Assembly (NCBI RefSeq): GCF_030272615.1
Contig: NC_081410.1
Location: 221,577,415 to 221,641,414, forward strand
Length of the DNA: 64,000 nucleotides
Reading direction: 5' to 3'
From: Cryptomeria japonica
Taxonomy: Eukaryota > Streptophyta > Pinopsida > Cupressales > Cupressaceae
In this document: piece by piece, positions 23,331 to 37,049 of the stretch
How the letters are laid out: the number at the start of each line of letters is the position of its first letter
How positions within the stretch are numbered: position 1 is the first letter of the stretch
Translations under genes and position numbers: made by a program
The notes under the pieces: generated by a model
What the model saw: the letters and a program-made list of their open reading frames with translations, nothing else
Databases searched by the model: none
Told to the model about the DNA's origin: nothing

Positions 23331-25540
23331 ATTTAAGATTGAAATTTTTTCACATTACATGAGTTGGGAGGAGTCTCACTTCACTAGTAATTTTAATATG
23401 ATAAATAAAATTCTTTATTTATTATTACAAGACCTCCCAGGAGGCCTTTTCCCACATTAAAATGAGTCGAGAAGCATGCATACATTTAGAGGGAAAAATA
23501 AATCAGCACGCTGCATGGAAATGTAGAGAGAAGTTTTATTTGTGTCAAAAGAAAAGACTCTTTCGCATTAAGAAAACAAACAATGTGTGAATGGCATGTA
23601 TTTCTTCTAAACCTGTAGTTGAAAGGGAAAACAAGGAGTCTCAATCGAGATCTTCAAGTTGAGGTAGGGTTTTCAGACTTCGACGCCTTCTTGCAACTAT
23701 TCTGTCTTCTCACATGCATTTTGATCACCTTTATTTATGAAGGATTCATCGATCTGTTGATAATCTTTTCATCTTTCATGATTACATGCATCACTGTTTT
23801 GCTTTATTTAGAAAAGGGGTTTAATAAAGATGATGCATACCAGGATTACCTGTAAGCACTCCTAGTTGGAGATTTATTTTTTGTAAAGGGTTTGTATATC
23901 TATACGTTTCATCTCCCAAGGTTTTTGTGTTTTTTAAAAAGACTTCCGTGCATTTAAAAAAAAATAGAATGGTATTTAGAAAGCCCATTACAGAGATATG
24001 AAGAACAAGATTAGATGTTTACACATGAAAGACGATCTTAGCACCAGAGAAGCATTCTTTGATGAACAGATTAGAATGCAAACTACAAGAATAAATAGGT
24101 TTCATAACACTCCTGAGTACTGGGCTGAGTTAACAGTGCCAAAGTAATGAAGTCTGTAATAGTCAAAGACATTACAAATAGGATCACCAATCACAACATG
24201 TAGCAGCTTCAAAGATGTCAGTGACCTAATGAGGGTGATAGTAATTATATTCATAGTCATTGAGGATGGGGATCGTGACCTAAAGGTTTGAAGTATAGAG
24301 CTTGCGGTCCCTTCAACTGTTAACAGTAAGGGCAGGCTTTGTAGAGGTTAATGCTTCAACAATATTAAGAGTCACATGGGTTAGACAATAGAAAGGAACA
24401 AAGAATGGCAATGACAGAGAGCTCAAAGTCAAAAGCATCAATATCAATGTAATAGAGGAGACAGTTCACTGGCAAGGCAGTTCATCTTCTGACCACCATT
24501 TATTTTTCAAATGCTAAAGTAGGTTAGAATAAAGTAGGCCAGAGATCAATGGGAACCAAAAGAGAATACCCTAAAGAAAGAAGGGAAATTCTATCATAAA
24601 TGTTGGCAGACGAGGTTTATATAGGCACTTGTCCCCAATGTCAACTAAGTCTATAATAGGATTACTTTGCTTGAAACTATTTTTAGTACATGCTTTGTGA
24701 AAGCTAGCTATCAATCTTAAATTACATCATGCACAAGACATGTCCTTCTAGGATGTACATGCTTGTTCTTGTGCATTTTCTTCTAATTGTAGCAGGTGCT
24801 TATCCTCTCTTATTCTTGGTACATGATAACAATATCCAAAACATGATACATAATAATTTTAGTTCTTCTAATTCTAGCAGATGCTTATCCTATGCTATTG
24901 TTGGCACACGATAACAATATTCAAAACATGATACGTGATATTCTTGGTGCCAACATGGAATATATTGAGAAAGAAGAGATCGATGTTTACTTTGAGGCAT
25001 CAAACATAAAAAATGTTTCCATCCTAAAAACATTTCTTCAAGTTAGTTGTCTGAAGTTCATTTTTTTCCTACATTGCATCCCCGTATATGATATATCAAT
25101 TCAGCACATTCCCCGCATCAAAACTACAGCCATAGTTAATTCCCTATATAGGCTTGTGCTTTGGCTGGAGTCTTAGACTCATTAGGACCATTTGTGTTGT
25201 AAGTAACATTCTTGAAGATTACACTTATTAATAATATGAAGAGAGATAGAGTAGCCAGAATAATTAAAAACAAAATCACTTTTGACCATCCATAAGGCCA
25301 AATCTGTATTACATATCTAAAATATAATATTCAATTACTATTACAAATCTAAAACAACAAATACTCCAGAATGTAAAAATTTGCAAAAGATTTCATGAGA
25401 ACAGAAAGATTATAACTAATTCTAGCATTTTCAGATATTCAGACATGTTTATGTTTATGTGCTCCTCTCGTTGCAGAAGTACAACTTATTTTAGTTGAAA
25501 TTATTTTCCTTGCATCGAGAGTCTATATCTAGTCTCTTAG
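23331..25540. other. Non-coding interval
   Basis: Mostly AT-rich single-copy-like sequence. ORFs at 23619-23855 and 24729-25176 have no domain I recognise. One imperfect duplication is inside, at 24779-24933. Confidence 0.45.
24779..24933. repeat. Imperfect 82-bp tandem duplication
   Basis: The stretch from ttcttctaattgtagcaggt through ataacaatatccaaaacatg recurs 82 bp later with about ten changes. Confidence 0.8.
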
Positions 25541-26315
25541 CATATGCCTATGAATGTTTTATTCCCCTTCATTTATCTAAGCGTATTGGGCTTGACAAAT
25601 CATGATCTGTTTTAGGTTAATTATTTGCAAAATATTGTATACAAGAAATTCATAGAGCTAGCAATGAGCTGATTTCATAGTGTTGGTAATAAGCTGATTA
25701 TGGAAAATTTATAGTGTTGGTAATGGAAAATTCATAGTGCTAGTAATGCACTAATATCATAGTGCCCATAATGAGCTGATTTGCCAAGGTTTTCAAATAT
25801 TGTGTTTTCCCTTACCCTTTTATGAATGCTTTAAGGATGGTGCCAAATATGATGATTTTTCTATCTCCTCTACTCTAACCAACGGTATCCACTCTTTGAG
25901 CATATGCCTATGAATGTTTTATGTCCCTTCATTTATCTGAGCTTATTGGGCTTGACAGATCATGGTTTATTTTAGGTTAATCATTTGCAAAATTTTGGAT
26001 TCAACAAACTCATAGAGATGGTAATGATCTGATTTCGTAGTGTTGGTAATTAGCTGACTATGAAAAATTCATAGTGCTGATAATAAGTTAATTTCGTAGT
26101 GCTGGTGATAAGATGATTATGTAAAATTCATAGTGTTGGTTATGGCAAATTCATAGTGCAAGTAATGAGCTGATTTCATAGTGCTCATAATGAGCTGATT
26201 TGAAAAGGTTTTCAAATATTTTGTTTTCCCTAGCCCTTCGTTGAATGCTTTGAGGATGGTGCCAAATATAATGATTTTGCTATCTCCTCTACTCTAACCA
26301 ACAAACCTCTTTTTA
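25541..26315. repeat. 360-bp tandem duplication with nested short repeats
   Basis: catatgcctatgaatgtttt occurs at 25541 and 25901, exactly 360 bp apart, and both units end tatctcctctactctaacca. Inside each are several copies of a 25-33 bp word, cataglike forms of catagtgttggtaatgagct plus gattt. The second unit has one extra inner copy, so it is longer (about 410 bp). Confidence 0.85.
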
Positions 26316-26599
26316 TGTAAGTGTTGTGTCTTTGTTTATGAGCTGATTTCTTCCTATGTCGTTTGTCAACACAATCCTTTCAAAGATTGTGCACCTTTCC
26401 CTAATGAAATTAAGTTCATTTCCAAATATTAGAATTTCTTCGATATGTTGACTACATGGCATAGTTACATTTCACCCCAAACTCAAAGGAAAACAGATGG
26501 TTGTGGCCATGAGCTGAAAATAGCCACAAGTCCCACTCACTATGCAACAAGCCATGACTGTATAGAACTATTATGTGACAACATGGTGTGAATATAAAG

Positions 26600-29500
26600 G
26601 GTAGAACACCAAAAATAGTAGATGCATTGATGAAGCTAGAACAAAAATGGATGATTTATTGAATTTCAGAGAATGGTCATGTTCAACTCCTTGACTGAAC
26701 TCATTCCCTTCTTGATTGTTTGCATTCACCCTTTCCCTATGACAGTACCATTCACCTTGACATCTCAACAACCCTCACATAGACAACTAGACTCCAATTC
26801 TTATGATGACAACTTGGACTCACCTTTGCTCCACCAAACCATTTCCCATATTGTAGACACTAACAATGCCTACCAACAACATCAAACTTTTGTCAACTCA
26901 TCGACAACCAATATGACTGTGACTGTCCCACAATTGTTCCACTCAACAAACCCTTAACCATTATTTGTTTTGACAAAACCTTACATCATGGACTCTTGAA
27001 TTCTATCAATATTAAGATACCCTTAACACAATGCATTTAACACCCCTTGAAACCTCTTTGGACTTGGACCAACTTTCACGCAAATAATTCTGATTTTTCA
27101 CTGTCAATTTATGACAGTCAATACCCCCTTAACTGAGACAGTCACTCAAACAATATAAACCAAGTGTTCCCTTCCCTTATAATCACAAGAACACTCTCAA
27201 AACTCACAAATCCACTCCTCCAAGCCATCACTTTCCCTCACAAACACCTTGCATACACAAAACTTTGCCCAAGCTGCCATCTCACTGTTTTGTCTCAGTC
27301 TGAGACAAAAATTGCAGTCATCTTCCACCATCAAAACATGTGCCAACCCATTGCATGGTGACCTGAAAAAGATAAGAAATAATGTACAGACCCTCTCCCA
27401 TCATTTCACAAAGTTTGGGGCTTAGATCCACGAAACTAAGAAAGATATTACATTTTAATGCCTCTCAGGCTACCCAAATGAGGGTTTTGACAGCCTTCCA
27501 CTTAAATGTGAATATCTCAGTCACTTCTTAATGAAATCGGGTGATTCAAAAGCCAAAATGAAGTAGATTCACGCCTCCATCCAACCCAATAGGTTTCAGA
27601 ACCTGGCACTAAGTTTTTGACATGAAATAACGTCTGCAATCAGACTGTTATGCTGAAAAAAAACAAGGAAAACTATAGAAAACTCACTTTTATTCTTATA
27701 AAACTTTTTACATCGACCAACCCCTTGCATTTTGGATCATTACAAATATATTTAAACCTCTTCCCTTCATGGAGACTGACAACCAACTCTTAACCACCCA
27801 TAGAACCACTTTTGGGTGTTTACAACTTTAATTTGTTGTCAACTTGACACTTTTAGTTTGTCAATTGACAACTTTTTGATCTTTCTTACAACATGAATTA
27901 ATTTATCATCCCCATTAAATTGATATGGTCATTTTAGGATCTTATGAACACAAAACATTAAACAAAACCCTTATCTACCCCTTGAACCCCATACATGACT
28001 CAATTTGACATTATTTGCCCAACATGGCAATTATGACAACTTGATTACAAAATGACTCAATCTGAATAAATATGGCTTTAATAGCCTCAATTACATTATC
28101 AAATGGTCTTTTAGACCTTGTAGACTCAAAACTCTTCTTAGATCCTTTTATGGCCCTTTGATAGCCATTCTTTCCTTGGGTGCTGTTTGGAAATGAGCTG
28201 TTATCACAAGTAACATTAAACCTCCCAAGAGAAAAAATGGCTTCAAAAGTGGCAGTCTGTACAACGCTGATTAATCCATTTACTAAATATGCATTGATAC
28301 TTAGTCCATTGTCTACAGCCTTGGAAGAGTTATTACCTTCATCAAATACATCATCAAAAACACTAATTTTATTATGGAGTATTTTAGATATTATATATAC
28401 ATGTTACATTCACCATCTTTATGAATTCAACCTGTTACTGGTCTACTTTCTGTGATGACTGAGAAATCTGTAGCTTTGTCTATAACATTTCAGAGTTGCT
28501 GCTTGCACTTAACCTAGACATGTGTATCTCTGCCCTTGAAGCTACTGTAGCTGCTCTTCAATGTTGATTGTCATGACAGTGCTATCTCCTTAGTGGACTG
28601 CTAATGATTGCTATTTCACTGTCCTTTACAATGGGTTGTTTAGTGACTGGTGACTTTTTCTATGGAAGCTTCTTTCACTGTCCCCTTTGTATACTTTTGT
28701 CCCTTGAGAAATCTCATCCTTTTATGAATGCCCTCTTACTGATATTTACCCTCTAAAGCAAGGTAACAAGGACTGATATTTGCTTTGGTTGTGTCCTCCT
28801 TATGAAGCCTGCTCTTGACAGTGACTTGTCATTGCACAATAGGTCTTTTCACTGCTTCTTTTATTATAGGTTGTCTTTATGTTGCAACATCTTACATGGA
28901 GGCCTCTTTACCTTCACTGTCTTTTGACAGTGACCTCCCCGCCCTGCAATTTATCTTTACTTACTGTCTTCTTGGCTCATTGATTTCTGATTTCCGTAAT
29001 GGAATGCCTTTGCCTTTGGTATCACATGCTCAGTCTAATACTTGTCTCTTATTTACTTGAAGTCACTTGGACTACAAAATGAACTGTCTACTATATTTTG
29101 TACCTGATCTTGACAGTGACTTTATTGCATACTATACTCCCTTTCTTTGTGTCATTTTGATTTATAATCTATGAATGCACTATGGCCATTATCCTAAGAT
29201 AGTGACTAAGATCACTGTATCTTCAGTGGTTGTGACTATATCATTTTGAGTACTATCATTGCCTAGGACTGCATATGAGACCAGTGCCCCTCCGTCTACT
29301 CAGTTGGCCCTCCAATAACCATCAAGAGCCCATAATACAGTATTTTGTGGCTTAGATCTTATGAATCACTTGCAGATTTAATGAGACTTGTATCTCTTTG
29401 TTTCAGGGTACTATCTTCTCCTTAACCTAGGTCACTTCCCTTAACCTTTAATTCTTAGCCTTTGGCATATAGAACAACTCATATTGCCTCCTATTTACTG

Positions 29501-32500
29501 ACCTATATCATTGATCATAACACATATGATTGTGACCCTTGACATAGTCCAAATGCTTTGGTATCTCATTGTGACCAATCCCTGTACAAAATGATTGATA
29601 CAACCAAAATAGTGCAGCACAGGAACAATAGTGAGAAAGCCTTATATTGCAAGGTAGTTAAATCACATTCTATGTGATGGCTCAATGACAAAGATATTTC
29701 AATGAAAAGAACATACATGCCATGAATCACTAATATTGTATGGCTTTTAACCCAAAAGAGCAAGAGAAATGATCAAAGAACAGTAATAATTTAATGATAG
29801 GGATTCACTGTGATTGTGTCTTTATACTAAAGATGGTATTGACTGCCTTTATCTCTGTCATTGAGACTATCGTTTGAGTGCATCATCATTGTGCACTTTG
29901 AACGGTCTATATTTTTAAAGCTGCAACTGTGTCTTTTATGCTGCAGACCCTTCTCATCACCGTACATGTCTGCTCCTAAGGTCTGAGATTATCTTTGTGC
30001 TATTTCAAAATCAAAAGTTTTATATCCTTCATACGTCTGTGAGTGCTGCTTTAAATCTATGTGCCCTTCTATGGTTATGGCAATCCTTTGTGGTTTGATG
30101 ACTGCATATATGGCTTCTTTCATGCTTATAACACTGCTAATGGTAGATATATCCTCGAACCTACTGTCTTTATTGGCACTGTCTTGAGTCTTATTTACTG
30201 TTATTTGACAATCTCCTCATCCTCAATCATTGCTCTATTAAATGAAATCCTCCTTTTAAGACTGTTTATTCATTGCTTTCTAGTATCACCAGCCTATGAC
30301 TGAGACAAAAGTAGCTTTTGAACATATGAAGCTACTGTGCACACATTTTATCATTCAATGTCACTAAACCTTCATGAGACTGCTCTAGCACATTCATTAT
30401 TTTATGACAGTCATTAGCTCTTTTTCATTACATCATCATTACTAAACTTTTGGGTGCTCTCACTGTGTTTGTGACTTCCCTTGGCTTATGTAGTATGTGA
30501 CCGTACCTGACCTTTGATGCCTAGCAGAGATATTTGCCTCAGATCCTAATGTCAATATGTGCTCTTCACTAATCTTTATAGGGCCTTCAACATATTACCC
30601 TTGTAACTTTTGATCTCAATATCTTGGTACCTTGATTGTGAGGACTGTGGTGCTAGTAGAGATTGTATATCAAACTCTTTGATAACTGTCCATCTTATTC
30701 TTATGACTACCTTGTGACTGTGAATGGTGTTTAGAGGGCTATTACTTCATTGGCTGTGAAATACCTTGGGAGTATGAATCTTTAGGTCTGTTCTTTGAGT
30801 TGCATCCGACTGTTAATGACCTGTCACTGCGGAGCTTTTTGACTGTCCTATGACTGATGACTATTCTTTTGTGGCCCTTAAAGCTTTCTATGCTTTTGAA
30901 TGGTCTCCGAACCTTTAAGTTTCTTTTATCTCCTTTGTGGCTGCTCATACTACCATGTAAAATCCGAAGGATCGAACCATATTAATACTCTTGGTTGTTG
31001 TGTGCTTTCATATCTGTGATGACTGTCTTATTAAGACTGTCAGGCCCTTTTAAATCAGCCCTTGGACTGTCATAAATGTATTCACTTTGTTCTAAGCTTC
31101 TTGTCCTTAGGTTTGTGTTTTTAAAGTCAGCTCCTTTGATATCTCTGTGACTATATTTGACAGTGGATTGACTGTGATTTGATCTGTGAATCAACCTCTT
31201 AAAGATTCTGTAGCTTTGTGAATGATTCTTTTGATAGTGATATACCACTGTCTAGGTACTCATTGCTACTCATATATCTTAGCTTGTCTCAAATCTCAAG
31301 CTTGTGCATCGAATCTATTTGCAACTCTTAGCATTCTCTAGACTCTTTGTGACTCTGAGTTTGCTGCCATTATCATGAACAACAGTGACAACAAGATACT
31401 ATTCCTTGGACTAATCTGGACTTAATGACCACTAGAGCCAATTCTTAAACAACGAAAACCCTATGTATGTAGCAATGAACTTTTGGGAAAAAGATGAAAC
31501 TTTTAAATGTGCTCTCCTAACTGTACAAGGATACTTTAAAGAAATAAAGTAAACACCACTGAAGGCAAACGCAAACATAAGATAAGATTTCTCATATACA
31601 CTAAATCATGAAAGCGAATCATAGATATATCAAGTCTAAAAGTGCAGACCATACTGACAAGGTATCACTGTCAAACATTACACAGAGATATGACTAACAT
31701 AGTATCAAAACAATCCCAGACCTGCAAATACTCCAAGATGACTAACATAGTATACTCCAAGATGACTAACAAGGTATCACTGTCAAACATTACACAGAGA
31801 TATCAGAGATATGACTAACATAGTATACTCCAAGATGACTGACTTGCAGAGTAAAACACTATCATCCTAAAGGCAAATCACCATGAAATGATGTTGATGC
31901 ACAAAGAATATAAATAGTAAAGAGCATCTATGATAGACACAGAGTAGTATCATATTTTTGATAGTATCTATCGTGGACCATACACAGTCATGAGGCTTAA
32001 TGATAGTGAAGATACCTTCAATACATCCTTAGGATTGTGATATCACCGATACAGAGTAGCCTTCCATGAAGTTTGAATCATGAAGACAATGAATAAAAGA
32101 ATACAGTGATAATAAGAGCTCTCTCTAAACAAATCACAAGGATGATTGTTATATGCCATGACAATGCCCATAGACAAAGAAGAAGGTTGTGCAGTCAGCA
32201 GATTAAAGCAAGATTCCAATGAACAGGGAAAGGTACAGTCTTCAAGGCCTGTGACAGAAGACAAAGAATGCAAATACAATAAACTCGGTGATGTATAAAG
32301 CATTCAAATAATGGTTAAAAGGGTAGTAAATACAGTACAATGATGGATAAAAGACACCAAATCTTAACAAATAGCAGTATCATGCGTAAATATTCAGAGG
32401 TTCACAATCAAAGATTAGTGACTACCAATATATACAGATAAATGATGAAAAGAAAATCTCAGCAAGTGAGAAAAGAGGTCAAAGGAGATAAAAGCATGAA

Positions 32501-33015
32501 ATGACAGACCCGAGATTACAATGTTCTTATGTTGCAAAACATCTTTATGATCTACTTTCTCTATCTGTTACATATCTGAGACTCCCTTCACCCCGAGTTC
32601 CTTGTGAGTGCCTGTGACTTTGACTGCAGCTTTTTATGGACCTTTTGACAGTGTTTTATGGCTGTGACTGTGTTGGTGACAGTCATGAATGATTATTTCA
32701 TTATGGAGAAGATTGTCAATTGAAAATACTATCACAGTTCCCTTTTGACATTACTGGTCATGAGTTTGTCTATAGTATTCTAGGGCTCGAACCTTTAACT
32801 GATTCACATGTCATCTACAGTTATATCTGCTACCTTCTGCAAGAGTTGATGCTGTTCAATAGACCTGAGTTTTCATATACATGTTCATGACTATATATCC
32901 CTCATTATTACAGCTCTACCCCTACCTTGACAAAGATCTATGCATGTTGTCTTTGTTTCATGCATGAGGGCACTGATATGTCTTTGAGTTTGAAAATCTT
33001 TGTAATCTGTTACTG
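26600..33015. other. ACTGTC/GACAGT-rich non-coding tract
   Basis: No ORF here has a recognisable domain. The tract is strikingly rich in gacagt, actgtc, gactgt and actgtgac words: for example tgactgtgactgtcccac near 26920, cttgacagtgac near 28812, actgtcttttgacagtgacc near 28916, and ggctgtgactgtgttggtgacagtc near 32650. There is no fixed period. Some words also occur at 8900-9170. It may be a decayed satellite or the non-coding part of a large element that includes the ORF at 33016-33878. Confidence 0.5.
31655..31850. repeat. Short local duplications
   Basis: aaggtatcactgtcaaacat followed by tacacagagatat occurs near 31660 and again near 31760. The phrase actccaagatgactaacat or a close form occurs three to four times in between. 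Confidence 0.75.
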
Positions 33016-33878
33016 TCAAATACAGTAACACATGGGCGCTTCTTTACTATATATTGTGAATGGTACTTTGAATGCATCTTCAAATGCCTTTAACTGTCCT
33101 ATGAAGACATCAATGACGATATCTTGTTGAAGGTTTTTGACTGTTCCACACTGAGTAATGACATTTAAGATGCTGTCATGAGCTTTTTTAACATTACACT
33201 GCATAGATCATAATGGGCATCCTCCTTTACCATCTGATATGCCACCAAAATGTTATTACTGGAGACAGAGTTTAGCCGTTTTGACTGGTAAACCTTGTAA
33301 TCAATAACCATTGCTGCAAACATAACATCAATATATTTGACATCATCTACCCTCATAGACCTTCCATCAAAAGTTGTGCCGGTAAGTTTATTCAGTTCAG
33401 TGTTAGATAACTTACATCTAGTGCCGAGAACGCCTCCCTTTTTGTGAAGACATGTAACATTCTTGATAACTTCCTCATTAATCTTGTATGACCGATCCAA
33501 CCAGATGAATTCTCCATGAATGCGGCTCAAAACATAGCATACCCATTATGCCTCATCAAAAGTCGGGAAATCCATAAACTCCATGAAACCCTTCCTCTGC
33601 AAATGTGCAAATTCCGGTTTCAGCTGATTGTCGGAGATTAGGTTTTCGGTGAACACGTAGGACAACTCATATCCGCCAAGTTCTTCAATATTGCAGTGGA
33701 TGTATGCCCTAATATCCTCAGTGCGAAGAACTCCATGATAAACTTGCGAAAATGCACCTAACGACTCGTCCAAAAGGGATTTGTACAAATGCTTCTTGAA
33801 AATGGGACAAGGGCGGTTCTTGATCTCAACCACTAAGGGAGTATCAATGCTGGATGAAGATGAAGCCATTGCAACCAA
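33016..33878 (-). pseudogene. Unrecognised ORF, probably element-borne, broken
   Basis: About 285 codons on the minus strand starting MVAMASSSSS at 33878. One frame runs to 33165 with a TAA at 33546-33548. Near a run of six A (minus strand; plus 33184-33189) the frame shifts and the next frame continues to 33016. Visible features: KKHLYKSLLDESLGAFSQVY, then YIHCNIEELGGYEL, then SRIHGEFIWLDRSYKINEEV. No known catalytic motif, signal peptide or membrane segment. I do not recognise a named family; proteins of this look seem common in gymnosperm genomes, which suggests mobile DNA rather than a host gene, but this is memory, not evidence. It lies 380 bp downstream of a zinc-knuckle Gag remnant on the same strand. 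Confidence 0.55.
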
Positions 33879-34254
33879 ACACGAAAGTTAGGGTTTCTGT
33901 AAACATGAAAATACCTCGAAAATGCTGCCGGGAGATCAAATTGCTTGAAAGAAAGTGATTGCTGAAATCTCTCTAGAACTCTGAAACGCTCTGGAAATTC
34001 GCTCACTTGAATACTCGATCGTTGTGTGAAGAAAATAACTTAACTTTTCCTTTTTATCACTGTTAACCCTAATTATCCATTGTCATAAATGCTGTCGATT
34101 AGGCTTGACTGGTTCAGATGATCTACAAGTAAATTCCAGTAAAACACTAAAATCTCCTCAGTATCCATCCGCAATCATAATGTTCTGACTACAGATCAAA
34201 TCCGGGGTATCTGCATGATCTTCAATGATTTTCCTACCCCTAAGGCCGAATGCC

Positions 34255-34790
34255 TTAGTTACCAGTTGTATCTGCTACCGGTGTAGGGCCTGATGACTCT
34301 ACCGGTTGTTTTGCCGGTGGTGTATCAGAGTTTCTCACCCATCTCATCTCATGCTGCCTCTTGATATCTTCCACTTTTTCCTTGCCCTTCTCATCAGTGT
34401 TTCCATTATTTGCTGGTGGATTCTTACTTCTACAATAACTAGCCATATGCCTAATCTTGTTGCATGCATAACAAACAATATTGTTTTTCTGAATTGCCTT
34501 GTTAACCCCTTGATTTTCTTGATTTCCTTTTGATTTGCATTGATTAGCCATATGTCCAAATCTACTACATGCATGACATCTTACATTTCCAAGACCAGTG
34601 AATGATGCATTGTTCTGATTATTTCTATTTTTGCATTGACTAGCCATATGACCATATTTATTGCAAACAAAGCATGTACCATTGAATTTGTGAGCATTGA
34701 TTCTTCAACATTTCATCAAGTTTGGCAGAGCTGGCTAGAAATTTATCCTTGTACTCATTAGCAGTGACCAAATCATCTCTCATGATTATA
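34255..34790 (-). pseudogene. Copia-type Gag C-terminus with three CCHC zinc knuckles
   Basis: The minus strand reads a Gag end, EYKDKFLASSAKLDEMLKNQ, then after a one-base frameshift three knuckles of the CX2CX4HX4C type: CFVCNKYGHMASQC, CHACSRFGHMANQC and CYACNKIRHMASYC. A Lys/Glu-rich tail and a TAA at 34255 follow. These domains bind nucleic acid in Gag. The N-terminal Gag is missing: the remnant follows the LTR at 34793 almost without spacer, so about a kilobase of Gag and the PBS are absent. No protease, integrase or RT follows on this strand; only the unknown ORF does. Confidence 0.8.
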
Positions 34791-34792
34791 AT

Positions 34793-35748
34793 TTATCCAC
34801 CGGTAATGTTAGATTTGAACTTATTCCTTATTAACCGGTTAACAGTAAATAAAATTAGAATGCATACACCAAATAACACAAAGAAAGGCAACACCATAAC
34901 ACCAGTATTTATATGTGGAAAATCCTGCAAAGGGAAAAACCATGGTGGGGTTGATACCCACAATATCTATATACCTGATCAAGGTATACAAATATTACAT
35001 AAGAGGGCCTGCACATGCAGAAAGGCAACCACCTAGAGCTCACTGCTCAAACATAAAATAGGAAGTCTCACTGACTTACAGAACATTTACAGGGGTTTAC
35101 AAATGAAAATAAACTTATAAATAGAATCTGGCCATGTTGGATAAGTTCCGGTGAATGCTCTGATATCCTTCTCTGTATTTCAGTTCTCTGATACTCCGTG
35201 CTACTACCGGTTATGCTATGCACTTGAAACTGCACACAGTCACTTCCAATCGCTGACTAAAATGCATACCAAAACTCACTGAAATATTCGCAACCAAAAG
35301 TTCGCATTCCATCTGATCTATCGCCGAGGTTATCTTCTTAAATATCCTTCTAACTTAACCATGTCGGCTTCAACAAGAAACATGTCAGCTGCCGGAACAT
35401 AATGAAAATCAAACATAAGTCCAATGACCAAGTCGACCATTACACATTACCACCAAAATCCATGAAGACATAATCAGGACCAAAAGATATCCTTAGCCGG
35501 GTCCTATCCATTACCGAGTTCTATATACACGTTACCGGGATCAGGACAAGTTACTGAGATGAAGAGTTAGCCGGATATGAAGTGAATGCCAGTGCCGGTG
35601 CCGGTGTAAAGCAATGTGAATACTAATACCGATTAGTGTAATGCATGCCGGTTAACTAAACAATGAAACCATTTTCCTTGAGATGATGAGTTGCCACCAA
35701 TGAAAACCCATAATGCCATTAACCCTTGTCAGATGAGTGTCAAATGCC
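34793..35748 (-). repeat. Copia-like LTR (5' side)
   Basis: On the minus strand it would begin TGTTGGCATTTGACACTCAT (35748) and end near ttaccggtgga (about 34793). It is rich in ccggt words. A TATA-like acatataaatac lies at about 34905-34915. Ends are approximate because no partner LTR is found in the window. Confidence 0.55.
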
Positions 35749-37049
35749 AACACAATAATCTACTTATACTAAGTGTTACAATGTTTGGGAGATCTCCTTC
35801 CCCAACTTGACAACTAAATTTTGATACCAAATGACTTTTTTTTTTTGCAATATGTATTCAAATAATATACTTATTATATGCAAATAAATATTCAAAATAT
35901 ATAATACAAATATATACATATATATATATATCATTAAAATGACACAAGATTTACTCTATAAGAAACCTCAAAGGTGAAAATCCTTACCTCCAAAAGCACT
36001 CACACACTCAAATATATTATATCATGAACAAATAGTGTAATACACTAGTAGATTTTCTATAGAAGACTTCTAAAACATCAATCTCTAATTACATTCCATG
36101 TGAAGATGAATATCGTAGCTTACTCTTCATGGAGTTTTCTTCCTAGTTGAAAGTTTGTCTAGAGTTACTTATGTTGCATGCTTTATGTGTGATGCAACTT
36201 GTTTTTTACTTGAATTTTTTTTTTTTTCTTTTATTGCACATGTCACAGACAACCATTATAGGTCGTTGAAAGTATAAAAAGATAGTTTTGAGCATACGAC
36301 CTTATAGTTCATAAGTGATGTACTGAAATTTGGTATGTATTCATCCCAAATTTGTGGATAATGATGATTATCACATTATTAATTTTAATTTTTTATAAAA
36401 TTTAAATGATTTAAATGGTTTATTCTTTGAAGATAGTCATTATTTCTAATGAGAATCAATGACACAAGTTTAAGAAGCAAATTTTTTTTTAAGTTGATGT
36501 TGAGTCCAAAACATTATTTAGTTGAAAGGAAATGAGATATCTTCCCAAGAGCATAGTATCTCTTCAAAATATTTGTGATAGACACAAGTATGTCAAAGAT
36601 AAAATCAACTCACAGTCAAGGACATGCATAATATGAACAAATTAACACCCATATGTATTGCAAGTATTGTGCCTTATGCAACATTTATGATGGAGCTTCC
36701 TAGCTCATTCATTTTATAAAGTGATATTTTTTTAGTGCATAGTACATGTAATCTATTTCTTAGTATTTGACATGTAAATTTTAGTCCACCTATATTGACC
36801 CATATTTCATCACTAATGGTTCACAAGAATTGATTTATAATGAGCATTAATGGTCTATTTGGCACTCATTGGAACTAATTATACTCATAGGAATGAGCGG
36901 AAGACTTTTTGAGAGGTCACTCCATGTGAGTACTAAAATGACTCAAGCACATTAACTATGTAGTTTCTCAAAAATCAAGATTGCTTAGCGTGGTACATAA
37001 TTTGTAAAACTTTAAACAAGAATTGTGTTGTATGAATCTTTCATTATGG
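35749..37049. other. AT-rich interval without genes
   Basis: Homopolymer T and A runs and (TA) stretches, for example near 35830 and 36210. I see nothing gene-like. Confidence 0.5.

Noticed and set aside
24892-25176. Possible acidic ribosomal protein-like ORF (HDNNIQNMI)
   Set aside because: Likeness is too weak and short, and it begins in an 82-bp tandem duplication.
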